Below, one piece after another: positions 31,096 to 41,255 of a stretch of DNA of 64,000 bases. The notes under the pieces were generated by a model, which saw only the letters and a program-made list of their open reading frames with translations, did not search any database and was not told the origin of the DNA. Origin of the DNA: Arthonia radiata (taxonomy: Eukaryota; Ascomycota; Arthoniomycetes; Arthoniales; Arthoniaceae); NCBI GenBank assembly GCA_002989075.1, contig PSQN01000013.1, forward strand, positions 185,178-249,177, read 5' to 3'. How positions within the stretch are numbered: position 1 is the stretch's first letter; every line of letters begins with the position of its first letter. A program made the position numbers and the translations under genes.

Positions 31096-31640
31096 ACGAG
31101 CCTGAAGCTTGTCGAACGTACTTATAGTCGTGGAACACCAGCGCCGCAGACGTTCACACTTGGTCTGACCCCATCAAGCCATGTGCATCTTATACCCATA
31201 GCGGAGGCCAAATACGACTTCCCACTCCACTCCACAACCTCGTAAGACGAAGATATCGCGTACAACAGCGATGGATCATATTTTACGCACCATCAGAAAC
31301 GCCATAAGCTCCAGGAACACCTGAAGTCAAATACTCTGGAGTCTGAGCCAAGCCACGAAAGAGCGGTAAGTTTACGCGCGGAGCAAAGGTAGTCATGTAT
31401 CATTTTGATCGCACTGCAGCCACAAGGAGCACTGAATAAGACCGAGGAGAAGCTGAAACATTATGTCTTCGAAAAATGATTAGGCAAATTACCGCATAAC
31501 CTCACTGGGACGAGACGCGGACGAAGGCTGATCAGTACGCGCAATTTGCCAGCCACGGCTTCATCACCAAGGAAGGCGCCTCCGCTGATGGAGGACGTTT
31601 GGCTATGAGCCTACTTAGTTTCGTAGCGCAGTGATCTACG
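31096..31640 (+). pseudogene. Coding-like islands, probably gene relics
   Basis: Two stretches read like protein but cannot be assembled into a gene. One runs from about 31111 through a TAA at 31243-31245 into EDIAYNSDGSYFTHHQKRHK, then a plausible intron (GTAAGT at about 31369, CAG near 31420) and a Lys-rich end at about 31469. The second, at about 31511-31640, reads WDETRTKADQYAQFASHGF... and ends at TGA in another frame. They may be parts of one decayed gene. No family is recognised. Confidence 0.25.
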
Positions 31641-32053
31641 AATACTGTCTCGACTACTTTTAATTCGAGTCAAACCTCTCAGTCACGGTGTTCTCATCGA
31701 ATAGGCCAATGCGACAGCGCGCATACTATCCTCAAATGCCCAGGCTCGTGCCACATGCAGAAGAGTATCCATGCGCGAAATTCGTGAGCGTCGTTCTTGT
31801 TTACCCTCGGCATTGCAGATACTAGTCCGTTAGGACCACGCGGTGAGTGAGTTGAAGAGCGCACATAAGACCAACATGAGACTTGCAGTCCAAGCAAAAC
31901 AAACCAGATTACCACGGTCGTGGTTCGCTGTAATTAATAGAGATCTGCCCACGCTAAAGACTCCAGCAAGTCCGCACCCAAACCGCCACGCATGCCATTA
32001 CATCCCCGCCGACGCATCGTCACGTTACCACTTAACTCCAACCCCACCGGCGC
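31641..32053. other. Intergenic, no gene seen
   Basis: Downstream flank of the secreted-protein gene (minus strand). No supportable ORF. Confidence 0.4.
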
Positions 32054-32487
32054 TTACATGTTACCACAAATCGAGAGACTCGCATCCTGGTACCCGTAGG
32101 TATATGGACCTTCCCAATAATCACCTGACTCACACGTTAGCCAAGCATCTCATATGATGCCTTGTCCAACGCTAACTCACCTCCATGCGCCGGATACCCG
32201 CAGTGATGCCCAATGAGTTCGAACTTGGGGTCGACGTCTCTGGAGCTGCAAGGGAGCGGATCCTTGTTGTAGTTGCACACGTACGCAACCGTGTTTCCCC
32301 AGGTAGCGGAGGTATGGCCATGCGGCTTGATGAGATTGCCGGCATCGCACCAGGCGTTCAGGCTGCTCTGGGCCACCGCAAGGTCGTCTTGGGAGACGGC
32401 GCCGCCCTGGCAGTCAATTTGCTCTAATGCGGCGGCGAAGGTGGAGAGGAGCAGGATGCCTGCGGAGATGGCGGTGGTGAAGTGCAT
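32054..32487 (-). CDS. Small secreted six-cysteine protein, effector-like
   Basis: Exon 1 32487-32181, intron 32180-32125 (56 bp, GTGAGT...GTCAG) and exon 2 32124-32054 give 125 aa. It has a signal peptide (MHFTTAISAGILLLSTFAAA, cleavage near residue 20) and a mature domain of about 105 aa with six cysteines at 26, 47, 71, 80, 96 and 122. The last cysteine is supplied only by splicing, which supports the model. The mature protein is rich in Gly, Tyr, Trp and Asp, and the end reads GDYWEGPYTYGY. Size, secretion and an even Cys count fit apoplastic effectors or antimicrobial-type proteins of plant-associated fungi; the role is inference. The longer unspliced frame starting at 32604 is less likely. 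Confidence 0.7.
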
Positions 32488-34651
32488 TTTGATGGCTGGG
32501 CGGTGGACCTGCGGAGGTTTGGGTGATGCTGGTGAGCGTGAAGTGGTGTGCTTGAATTTGTGATGTGTGGTAGATGTCGCGGAGATGGAGAGGGATAGGG
32601 ACATCTACTTCGTCAGTGCCTCTTTATATGTTCGGGGCTCAACATGGAGTGTTGAATTTTTGGTAAGCTGACGCTCGTGTTTCAGCCGCGCGCCATGTGC
32701 TCATTTCTATGTCTCCACATTAAGTCTATACGGATAATTTTCACTTATAGCGACACCATTCGGTGGCTGTGCCGGCCTACTTTGGTTTCTTGACGGTGTG
32801 CTCGTGGTCAGTAGCAAGGCGTCGCCGAAATCGCTCACAGTTCAATGCTGCGGCGACGGACGCGGTAGATTAGTGTACGCCATGTCCCAGACTGCTTGGA
32901 GCAGTCAATGAGACGCGCCCAATCCACGACCGTCGTGCTCAGCAAGTTCCGGCTCAGATGACAGTGAGCAACAGTGCTTTCAGAAGGGTAGCGCCGGCAA
33001 TGATCCGTGGAACTAGGCCGTCACAGCCAGCAGTATTGACGGTGCGATTACAACGCACGATCTTTCGCACGGTGAGGTGACAACGGAGGTTGCCCATCGG
33101 AGAAAGCCATTGAGACCCCTGTCATCACGGTACAGCACATTTCCAGAACGAAATGTAAGCGCAACTTCAGGGCACTCAACGAATACAATCGCTGAGACGA
33201 AGGCGATCACAGCGATAGCGGGCGGGTATCAACAGTTCGCCTAGTCACTAGTGATATAGCGTGCCGCTGTTGACCTGGAATTTGCCCTGATCGATTCGTT
33301 GAGCCAGACGCTAACAGCCCGTTCAGCCTCCGCGCTATCTCCTCTTCTGCCAGGGCACCCGCCGGGGCTCCCGGCCCCATAATATCATACCTAATATAGT
33401 AAATGTTCAAGGAGGTTCATGACACCACGCGTATCGGTAGAGTGCTGGGAGAGGCATTTGCGCGTATCAATAAATCGAGAAAGAGCTTTTTCTAGAATCT
33501 CAGCATACAGTATCACCGATATGACCTGAGTCTTGTTGCTTAGAATACTTGTTGCGCACGCTAGACTCTAACGCAGTCGTCTGCGGTGGTCCTGCAGTGC
33601 AAATATTTTCTGATGCGGGTTCAGTATATACCTATTCAGGAAAGAGTCGAGTGCCCCGGCGGGTGCCCAGGCAGAAGAGGAGATACCCCGTATTATTATT
33701 ATCGTATTCTTTGTGGCTCAGCCACGTGCCCTGGGCATTCCAGCTTACGCCCACCGCGCCTAGAGCTCACGCCTTATTGTTGACTGCTGCAACTATTAAT
33801 TTGACGATCTCGCGGGCTGCAACTAGCTATTGCAGTTTGCGGGAAACCATTGGAACATCGGATTCGACATTGTCGTAGACGAATCTCTAAGTCTATATAA
33901 GGCATCAGCTCGTATTTCCGTCTGAACACAGCAAGCATTGACGTTTAGTCTAGAATGTTTACTCGTACACTAGTGCATGTGTAATAGCTACGCGCTGACA
34001 AGTGGTTTGCTCGCTGATGTTTGAACAAGGATGCGTTCTGCACAGGCCCTTTTAGACATGCAACTACATAAGATATCTTCGCTCGACTCAACTTGGGAGC
34101 CCAAAGCCATCTGCTCGACTTTGAAAGGTGGAGGTTGGTAGACTTCCAATTCCACTCAGTCGAGCTTTGTCGAGACCGACACTGCGGGCATGACTGGATT
34201 GTTTACCCACAGGCTCGTACCAAGAGAAGTTGGGCAGTATGCCATACGATCAGGATGTCAAAGCTCCTGTATTGAGCGGCATGGCTCTGTTGTCGACTAT
34301 GATGCCGAATCTCTATAGATTGTCGGCGTCTTAGGGGGGTTTGGTCGCTTCACGAGGATGAAGATAAGAATTATCCTTGTTGGACGACTGCCTCAGTGTC
34401 AAGGTACAAGCCAAGCAACGTGACGCAAGCCAGCCCAGAAATCGCTTTCAATACCGCAGGATTTGTTTCTTTCCGATTGGGAGGCAGAAAATTAGCCACG
34501 AACATCAACAGTTGGAATGCCTCACAAATGGCTACCTCGGTTGCGAGCCAGACCTTACCCAGACGCGAAGACGGGTTGGGCAGAGGGTGCTGCATAGACA
34601 AATTGTGGGACGGATTAGTGGCGGCGAGCGTGACAACGCGATGATTAAGTC
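32488..34651. other. 2.2-kb gene-poor stretch
   Basis: Only short ORFs without motifs. A TATA-like CTATATAAGG at about 33892-33901 precedes no readable gene. It is interpreted as non-coding accessory sequence. Confidence 0.4.
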
Positions 34652-34918
34652 TTGGAACCTCAACGGCTCGGTAACCCCAAGGGCCTGCACGGCGTGAAGC
34701 CGTTGTCCACGTATCTGGTGAGTTTCAGTCGAGGCAGCGGGGCGTGCATCGGGCAGAATCTGGCGTATATGGAGCTGTATGTGGCGCTCGCGACGGTGTT
34801 TAGGAGGCTGAAGTTGGAGCTGTACGAGACGGATAGGAGGGATGTGGATTTTGTGTATGATGTGGTTGTGCCGATGCCGAGGAGGGATACGCAGGGTGTG
34901 AGGTGTGTTGTTAAGTGA
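34652..34918 (+). pseudogene. Cytochrome P450 C-terminal fragment
   Basis: The frame carries the heme-binding loop FSRGSGACIGQNLAYMELY (cysteine ligand in GACIG), followed by the usual L-helix and C-terminal strand, to a natural stop at 34918. Just upstream LGNPKGLHGVKPL matches the stretch before the heme loop, but the Trp of the normal PERWLGNP motif is missing and the frame cannot be followed further back. The I-helix and ExxR motifs are not found upstream. Only about the last 85 residues of a 500-residue enzyme remain, so this is a relic. Confidence 0.75.
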
Positions 34919-35728
34919 AGGTGGGGAGAGATATAGAGGGCGGGTGTGAAGAGGGATCGTACGGGGTCGACCGGGTAGTCTGCGGATAAAAGTTATCCTA
35001 CTTTCCTCGCAAAAGATCCCGTCAATCTCGCTTAGTTTTCAGGTTGACTTATTGGATACTTCGTACCTCGTTGCGGTCGGATCTCTTGACGAGTAGCCCT
35101 TGCCAGGCGCGCTGCGTTGAATAGGCTCTCTTACGCACCTGCATACAGAAGGCAATGCGAACAACAGGCGTCTGAAGGTGCTCCACTTCGCCATCTGCCA
35201 AACGGTATTGTATACTCAACCTTTGGTCCGCGTTCGTGCGGTTTACATAGGCTTGCAGGCTTCATCTTGGGGTTAGCTGAACCCATGCCTAACTTTCGTG
35301 GTGTTACGCTACCGCATTACTGGAGACTGAACAATGAAAGACTTTAATTGACCCTATCATGCAGACCATCTCTGCTTGTGGGCGCAGTGGCATTCGCGCT
35401 GCTCCTGTGCACATCGGCAGTCGAGTATCCATAACAACTAAAATTGATGGCATAGAGGACGCTGCTCGTATATTTTCTATATCATAGTCGAGTTCGGGTA
35501 CTCTTTCGTTGTACATGTAGTATTGTAGCAGACGACGTGCTCAAGGAGGTCAATCATGGAGTGCGAAAGTCAAGCCACGTTGAGTTTGGTCCAGACTTTG
35601 ACGGACGGTAAATTTTAGTCACGTGATAAACTGCCAAGACCTATGTTTGCCAAGCTTCAGTCCTACCTATCATTTCGCGTGCCGCAGCAGCGTGGAATCG
35701 TCAGATCATCATAACCATCCTTTTCATT
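34919..35728. other. Gene-poor spacer
   Basis: Downstream of the P450 relic. Short ORFs without features; no repeat noticed. Confidence 0.4.
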
Positions 35729-36560
35729 GTGCGTGCTCATCGTACCTTTCTACTGCGATCTGGCAGGAAGGGGTCTGATCTACAAGTAGCGCCGCTTGCA
35801 ATCCCAGATCCTTGCGGCTGGAATGCAGCGCAACACCAATATACAATTTCGGGCTTCATCCAGCCATGCCTTGACAGGATATCGGAGAGAGTCCCCGCGT
35901 CCAAACATGCGAATACCCCAAGAGTCAGGCCGCATGTGTTCAGATTTGTGCACACACTCGACGTAGAAGAGGCGGGAGTTGGCTCAATCGGACCCTGTGG
36001 CCCTCAAGAGTGCTTGTACAACATATCTGCCACTGCACAGGCTATGCACATCCAGTGTATTGCCGAAGGTGCGACACACTGGACAAAAGACACTCGGACG
36101 TGTTACTAGATACTACGAACGAGCAACTTGTCCACTTCATCAAACTTCTCGGCCCCACCTGGTATCTGTCTACTGCGCCCGTTCCGTCTAAGAATGCACC
36201 CCGCCCCATTGCTCGCAATTGTCATTCGTAGGACCCGCTACAAATTCGCGCATGAAAATTGTTTGATCGATATCAGGGGACCGGTGCGGGCGGATCAAGA
36301 AAATGGGGCTCCTACACTATCCGCATTAATGCACAGACTGATGCCACCTTGGCCTACCCGCTAGCGCGTGGACATATGGGGAAATAGGTCCAAAAAACGC
36401 GTAATATATGTGAGTCTTTTGGGTCGGTCTATTCATCGAATTCCTCGGATGGCGGTGCGTCTCAAGCGTCCGATCAAGGCGACTTTGTTACCAGCATACA
36501 GCTGGGCTACGTGTTCGGGATCATGAACGCTAACTGGCTATACAAATTGACACCTAGAGG
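35729..36560 (+). pseudogene. Fragments of an unknown multi-exon membrane/secreted protein gene
   Basis: Several exon-like pieces read as extracellular domain sequence. One has DPCGWNAAQHQYTISGF and then GPCGPQECLYNISATAQAMH (35810-36050), with C-x-Y-N motifs like those of large fungal plasma-membrane proteins of unknown function. Another has KWGSYTIRINAQTDATLAYP (about 36304-36363). A third has a Ser-rich stretch and IQLGYVFGIMNANWLYKL (about 36424-36545), ending at a clean GTAAGT donor (36561). I could not find an ATG, or splice all pieces in one frame. The last piece splices in phase into the exon at 36609 that leads into the hydrolase gene, so part of this may be that gene's true 5' region. 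Confidence 0.3.
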
Positions 36561-36608
36561 GTAAGTGACGCAGTTGAAGTACCAACTTCGCCTTGACTAA
36601 CATCTCAG

Positions 36609-38057
36609 GGCGTTTTACCAAACCCATATCGACAACAGGGGTTACGGTGAGCAAGAATGGCAAGACCCAGGCAATATTTCAAAGATCGAGCATGGCAATG
36701 GCCCCGAAAACGATTTCCTTAAGATCGAGCATGGCAATGGCCCTGAAGACGAATACCTTAAGATCGCGCATGGCAACGGCCCTGACGGCTCCGGCCGTAT
36801 CTATAGTAGGTGGCGAATCGAATTTGTGCAAGTCGCACGTTAACTTATGTCGCCCGCTTATATTCCTTATATCAGAGCAACAAATCGTGCCCTTCAAAAT
36901 CCACAACCCAGATACAGACCAGCCGATCGCTAAGCGGTCACAGCATCTTCTTCCCGTCCCAGAAAAGGGCCTGCACTCTTGGATGATCTTCAAGCATGGG
37001 TAAGAATGGAGCCTTTACGCGCTCAACGTTTCGGCTAAATGCAGTTTCGTCAGCGGCCGACATACTGTCGCCGCTCGTACACACGTTTTTTGTAAGCGCT
37101 CTTACACTGACGCTCTACACTTAGACGTGGGACTTTTACGAATGATGACACAGCCAAAAAAATACAAACAGATTTAAGAAGCTCGCTCCAAAAAGATGCC
37201 CCCGCACCAGCATCAACATCCCACATCAAAGACGCTCGATGCATCGTCTTTTTCCACGGGGTCGATTCGAATATCCGCCATCCAGTGCGCCTTGCAATTT
37301 ACAGCACATTACTCAACAAGCTCTGTCAATCCGGTCAACTATTACTTTTACTAGCCGTCGATTACCGCGGCTTCGGATTCAACAAAGGCAATCCAAGCGA
37401 GAGTGGCCTCATTGAAGACGGTATAGCTGCAGTCAACGTCTTTTTGCACCGGCTTGATATAGACTCGCGTCGCATCATGCTCGTTGCGCATAGTCTTGGA
37501 TCGGCAGTCGCGCTCGCGACGTTTGAACACTTCAGGAACCATCAAAGGACGGTATTTGGCGGCTTAGTCATCTCCGGACCTTTCACTCATGCCCATGATG
37601 CTATAGCAAACAAGATAGCTCAACGGCAGTGGGGTTGGCAACATGCTTTTGCGGACACATGGGACAATTTGCGTCGGATGCGACTTATCATGACCGAGGG
37701 TGCTGACTGTCCCGTGGTCATCGCACATGCGGGCGACGACGATGCCACGTTAGCTTCAGGCTCTGTGAAGTTGTATCTGGCTGCGAGAGAAGCTGGTGGA
37801 GTCGAGAATGAGAAGGGGTCTTTGACACTAGAAGAGCAGAGGTGCGAAAGAGGTAAGATCTTTACCGGACGCGAGACATTCACAAGATCGACAACCATCC
37901 ATGGCAACGAAGTGACTCTCATCATCAACTGGAATGGCGGTCAGTGGTTTCCGATCGATTGACCAACGATTGCAAGCTGACTTGCTCAGGCCATCAACAT
38001 AATGTGAACGACCCAAGGGTAGTCAAGAAGATCGAAGAGCTCTACGTGAAAATGTGA
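36609..38057 (+). CDS. ABHD12-like alpha/beta hydrolase, 5' end unresolved
   Basis: Exons 36609-36805, 36876-36999, 37125-37939 and 37990-38057 join in phase to about 400 residues. The second exon starts QQIVPFKIHNPD, like the strand before the hydrolase fold of ABHD12 proteins. Later come CIVFFHGVDS (oxyanion region), DYRGFGFNKGNPSESGL, nucleophile VAHSLGSA, acid HAGDDDATLASGS, and in the last exon the catalytic His in GHQHNVNDPRV. Skipping the last intron would lose this His, so the spliced form is preferred. The first exon carries three tandem 13-residue repeats (KIEHGNGPEND-type, 36682-36798) unknown to me in this family. The start lies upstream, probably in the 35.7-36.5 kb fragments. 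Family members are membrane lipid hydrolases. Confidence 0.6.
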
Positions 38058-38583
38058 ATGTGAAGTCCATTCTGTAGGCGATACAAGCGTCTAAAACCCA
38101 GCAAAGAACACTGCAAGACGAGAGTCCGCACGATCGGAGTACGCAATGACCTTGAAACAACGATCTACCGATGATACAACTGAGGCCAGCCTCTTGGTTC
38201 CAGCTCGTATGACTTAAACATGTGAGGCTCATCATCACTCACGCCTTCACCTACAATCGACAGCTTGCATAGCTTGCTGCCGCTCTTCTGACCTTCTGGC
38301 CTACCTTACCTTTTCTAGTTTCGCTCACCCTTGCTTCCTTCCTGCCATATCAAACACACTTTTCCGCTTGCTATACTGTGGTAAGCTAGAGATTCCACGC
38401 ATTCTATTCTATTGGCTTGAAAGCAATTTTTCCAGCTGCAGCGCCCGGCGTCGTCTCACGATCCTCCTTTTGAAACAGCAATGAACTTCAGAAGTAGCTG
38501 TACTGACAATGTGATTCTGATAGGGCGCCACGAAGCACCCTACAATAGTCCATCGCGCCTTCACACCACGTCGTCCATCAGCT
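38058..38583. other. Intergenic between accessory block and second array half
   Basis: 3' flank of the hydrolase gene and 5' flank of array member 12. No supportable ORF. Confidence 0.45.
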
Positions 38584-39219
38584 ATGGCAACTATCAACCC
38601 CTTCGCTGCGCCAATCAAGAATCCGAACAAACTAAAGCCAACGGCCGCCTCTACGCCTAAATCGGCCACCAAGCCCAAAGCCGAGCCCAAGTCGAAGGTT
38701 GCGAAGCCAAAGGCAACAGCGAAGCCCAAGGCTAACCCAGACCCCGGAGACGCTCCCAAGAAGCGCCAGTACCGCCGCAGGAAGAGAATACCGACTCTTC
38801 CGAACGAAATCGTCCTCTCGATCCTGCGCCACCGCGTTACCGCCAACAATGCCATCGGCTCGTTCATTTCGAAAGCGGACACGCTTCGCCTGGCCACGAC
38901 GTCTCATTTCGTTTTGGACGCCGTCATTCGCGAGCAGAATCTTCAAGTCCGCAACGCCGTAACGCAGATGCTGGCCTTGCATGAGAAAGACGACGCGTGT
39001 AAAGTCAGTCCGAAAGTAAGTGGACTTGGCCTATGTCTAAACATCCTGGTTAATGAGCGAGGTCCGACCGAGGCTTCGTAGAACATCGTTCCTTCCTTTT
39101 GGGCACTTCAGAAGGCGTGGAGCTCGGCATGGAGACAGATGCAGTGTTTGAAGGGATTGCAGGAGAAATTGAAGATGGCTAGGGGTGAGGCAAAGGCTGA
39201 GATGGATAAATCGACCTGA
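38584..39219 (+). CDS. Array member 12: F-box-like protein with Lys/Pro-rich N-terminus
   Basis: Exons 38584-39015 and 39082-39219, 66-bp intron (GTAAGT...TAG), 189 aa. An N-terminal tail of Lys, Ala and Pro repeats (KPKAEPKSKVAKPKATAKPK) precedes RIPTLPNEIVLSILRHRVTANN, then DTLRLATTSHFVLDAVIREQ. Exon 2 supplies the conserved amphipathic end CLKGLQEKLKMAR. Exon 1 is exactly 90 nt longer than exon 1 of members 13 and 15 (432 versus 342 nt), about the length of the basic tail. The tail resembles DNA/RNA-binding or nuclear-targeting extensions. Without splicing the C-terminal helix would be lost. Confidence 0.75.
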
Positions 39220-39792
39220 GTATGAAAGAGATACGGACGCGTTGGCGATGGACGTCGATTAATGCATTGCGGGCAGATTGGCATGGCGAATTGGTGAACA
39301 TCTCGGCCAGACAAGGAGACTGGGCGCTGCGAAGATGGTAGGCGTTCGAACATGAGAATTAGTATGCAGCCAGAGAAATTATATTCGCCCAAAGAGTAGC
39401 TTTACATACATTGACAACGCAGCTACCCAGGTGAAGAACATCCATTTTTGCTATATGGAAGAGGTAGACTGCGATTGATGATGCGACGCATCTCAGCAAC
39501 CAAGGGACCCTGTGCTTCGCGTTGAGCGACGGTGGACGTCCGTCATCAAGTCATGCAGCGGACTGGCAGAAGGATATCAAGAAGAATGCGGTCGCATCAA
39601 CTTTCCCTTTTGGTGTCCCCTAAAACTCCATTCCCTAATATCTCAAGATGAGATACTCACCTACACCCCGTAGTGCTTGCCCACTAAACATTGACTCACC
39701 CCTTACTCTCATACTTCTTCCACGCTCGTTGACCTCTCTCCAAGCACACATTGGTCGCCCACCAGGCATCCAGCAGAACCCATCCGCCAGTC
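39220..39792. other. Intergenic within the second array half
   Basis: A 573-bp spacer; no gene or repeat recognised. The frame of member 13 is open upstream of its ATG without an earlier ATG of good context. Confidence 0.45.
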
Positions 39793-40352
39793 ATGGCACC
39801 ACCAATGAGCGCCAGCGATTATCAGCGCCCTCCCCCTCCGCTGCCGCTGGAGCTGATCTTCAAAATCATCGCACTCCGCGTCAGAGGCAACAATGAACAT
39901 CCATGCTACCTCAGTCAGAAGAATACTACCCGCCTAGCCACTACTTCACACACGGTGTTTTCACACGTCTTGAGCGTCCTCGAAGATGATCGCGCTAATA
40001 TGCTCCCTGAATTGATGAGTCTACGGGAGGAGTACGAGAAGGGGTGTGACGTATTCACCATCACTGTTATTAATCAGGCAGCAAGCCCTCCTACGCAGGA
40101 TGTTCACACGCATCGCATACTCAAGAGCCCAGCGGTAAGATAACGAGGAGGGGTTGTTCGATCGGTTATGCTGATGACGTGGATTAGGTGGAACTGCAAA
40201 AAGAAATAGACAGGTCTCGAAAGATCACTGATGCCATTGAGGGAGTGGGGAGATGCTTGCAACGCCTTAAGTGGCAGCTTGAGGAAGTACGCAAGGAAGG
40301 TGGCGATGAGCAGACCAAGGTGGAACCAGAGGATGAGGTTGCGACCAGGTGA
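39793..40352 (+). CDS. Array member 13: F-box-like small protein, two exons
   Basis: Exons 39793-40134 and 40188-40352, 53-bp intron (GTAAGA...TTAG), 168 aa. PPLPLELIFKIIALRVRGNNEHPCYLSQKNTTRLATTSHTVFSHVL is the paired F-box-like motif; the second exon encodes IEGVGRCLQRLKWQLEEVRKE and an acidic end. Exon 1 is 342 nt and phase 0, identical in length and phase to member 15. CYLSQ and GCD supply cysteines in place of the H-x3-C/CC pattern of the first half. Confidence 0.75.
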
Positions 40353-40719
40353 TTGAGGTGGCATTTGATGCGAGATCGACGCAAGAGCTTTGGTTGCTTC
40401 CATCCACACGTGAAATTCGCATGTCCAGGAGAGTGGAGGCTGCATGCACATTCATCCCACGTCACGTAGGGTATGGATCACTGGAATTTCCACGTTAGCG
40501 GACTGTTTCTTGAGAGAGCTCGTCGAAGCCTGCCGCTTCAATCAAATGATGAACAGTGTGCTCTGAGACGCATCTACCCTCGTGCCTTGCGCCCACTGTT
40601 CAGACCTTGTCCGTCCCCTTTCCCTGGTTTCTGACGTGATCCGGAATCAACGTCACGAAGTATACGCAACGACGGACCCGTCATCCCATCATCAACCGCC
40701 GTGCCCTCACCAATCCCCA

Positions 40720-41255
40720 CCATTCCTAGCACCCATACCACTCCCAATTTCCGCATTCCCGCCAAATCGTCCTCATAAACATCACCTCCGCATCCAAGCC
40801 TGCAACGGAAACCCCCTTTCGTCTCTCAACTCGACATCGCCAACCTCGCATTCATATCGCGCGCCTTCCTCACTCACGTCCTTACCGTAATGCAGCAAAA
40901 CCTCACCGACATGCTCGAACGCAAGAAGACGTCAACGCCAGTACAATGAGTAGTGCATCAGCAAGAACCAGATTCATACACCGATGCCGGGCACCGGGTT
41001 TCGGCAGGTGAGAGTTGAGGTGAAGGTCGTGAGGGCAGCGCTTGCGGTGAGTTGCGCACACGGTGGGTTTGGCTTGGAAATTGTGCTGATGAATGCGGAC
41101 TAGGCTTGATAAGCAGATGCGGGTTCTGCAGAATGGGTGAAGCGATGCAAGAGGTTGTGGAGGCTCTGCAGGTTGCGGTGAGGAAGTTGGGGGGCGAGGA
41201 GGTTGATGATGCGGTGGAGAGCGTGCATCATTTGAGTGTGAAGATCGTGTGGTGA
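40720..41255 (+). pseudogene. Array member 14: dead paralogue
   Basis: One frame reads FVSQLDIANLAFISRAFLTHVL, clearly the second block of the array family (compare CYLSQKNTTRLATTSHTVFSHVL in member 13), and then QQNLTDMLERKK. Upstream the LP block (about 40733-40775) is split between frames and a TAA lies in frame; a TGA follows at about 40948. After an intron-like gap, 41140-41255 reads AMQEVVEALQVAVRKLGGEE, the expected second exon. Gene order, spacing and both exons are retained, so this is a whole-gene relic. Confidence 0.55.

Noticed and set aside
35117-35347. 76-codon ORF between the P450 relic and the membrane-protein fragments
   Set aside because: No motif, no supporting context, and composition like the surrounding non-coding sequence.
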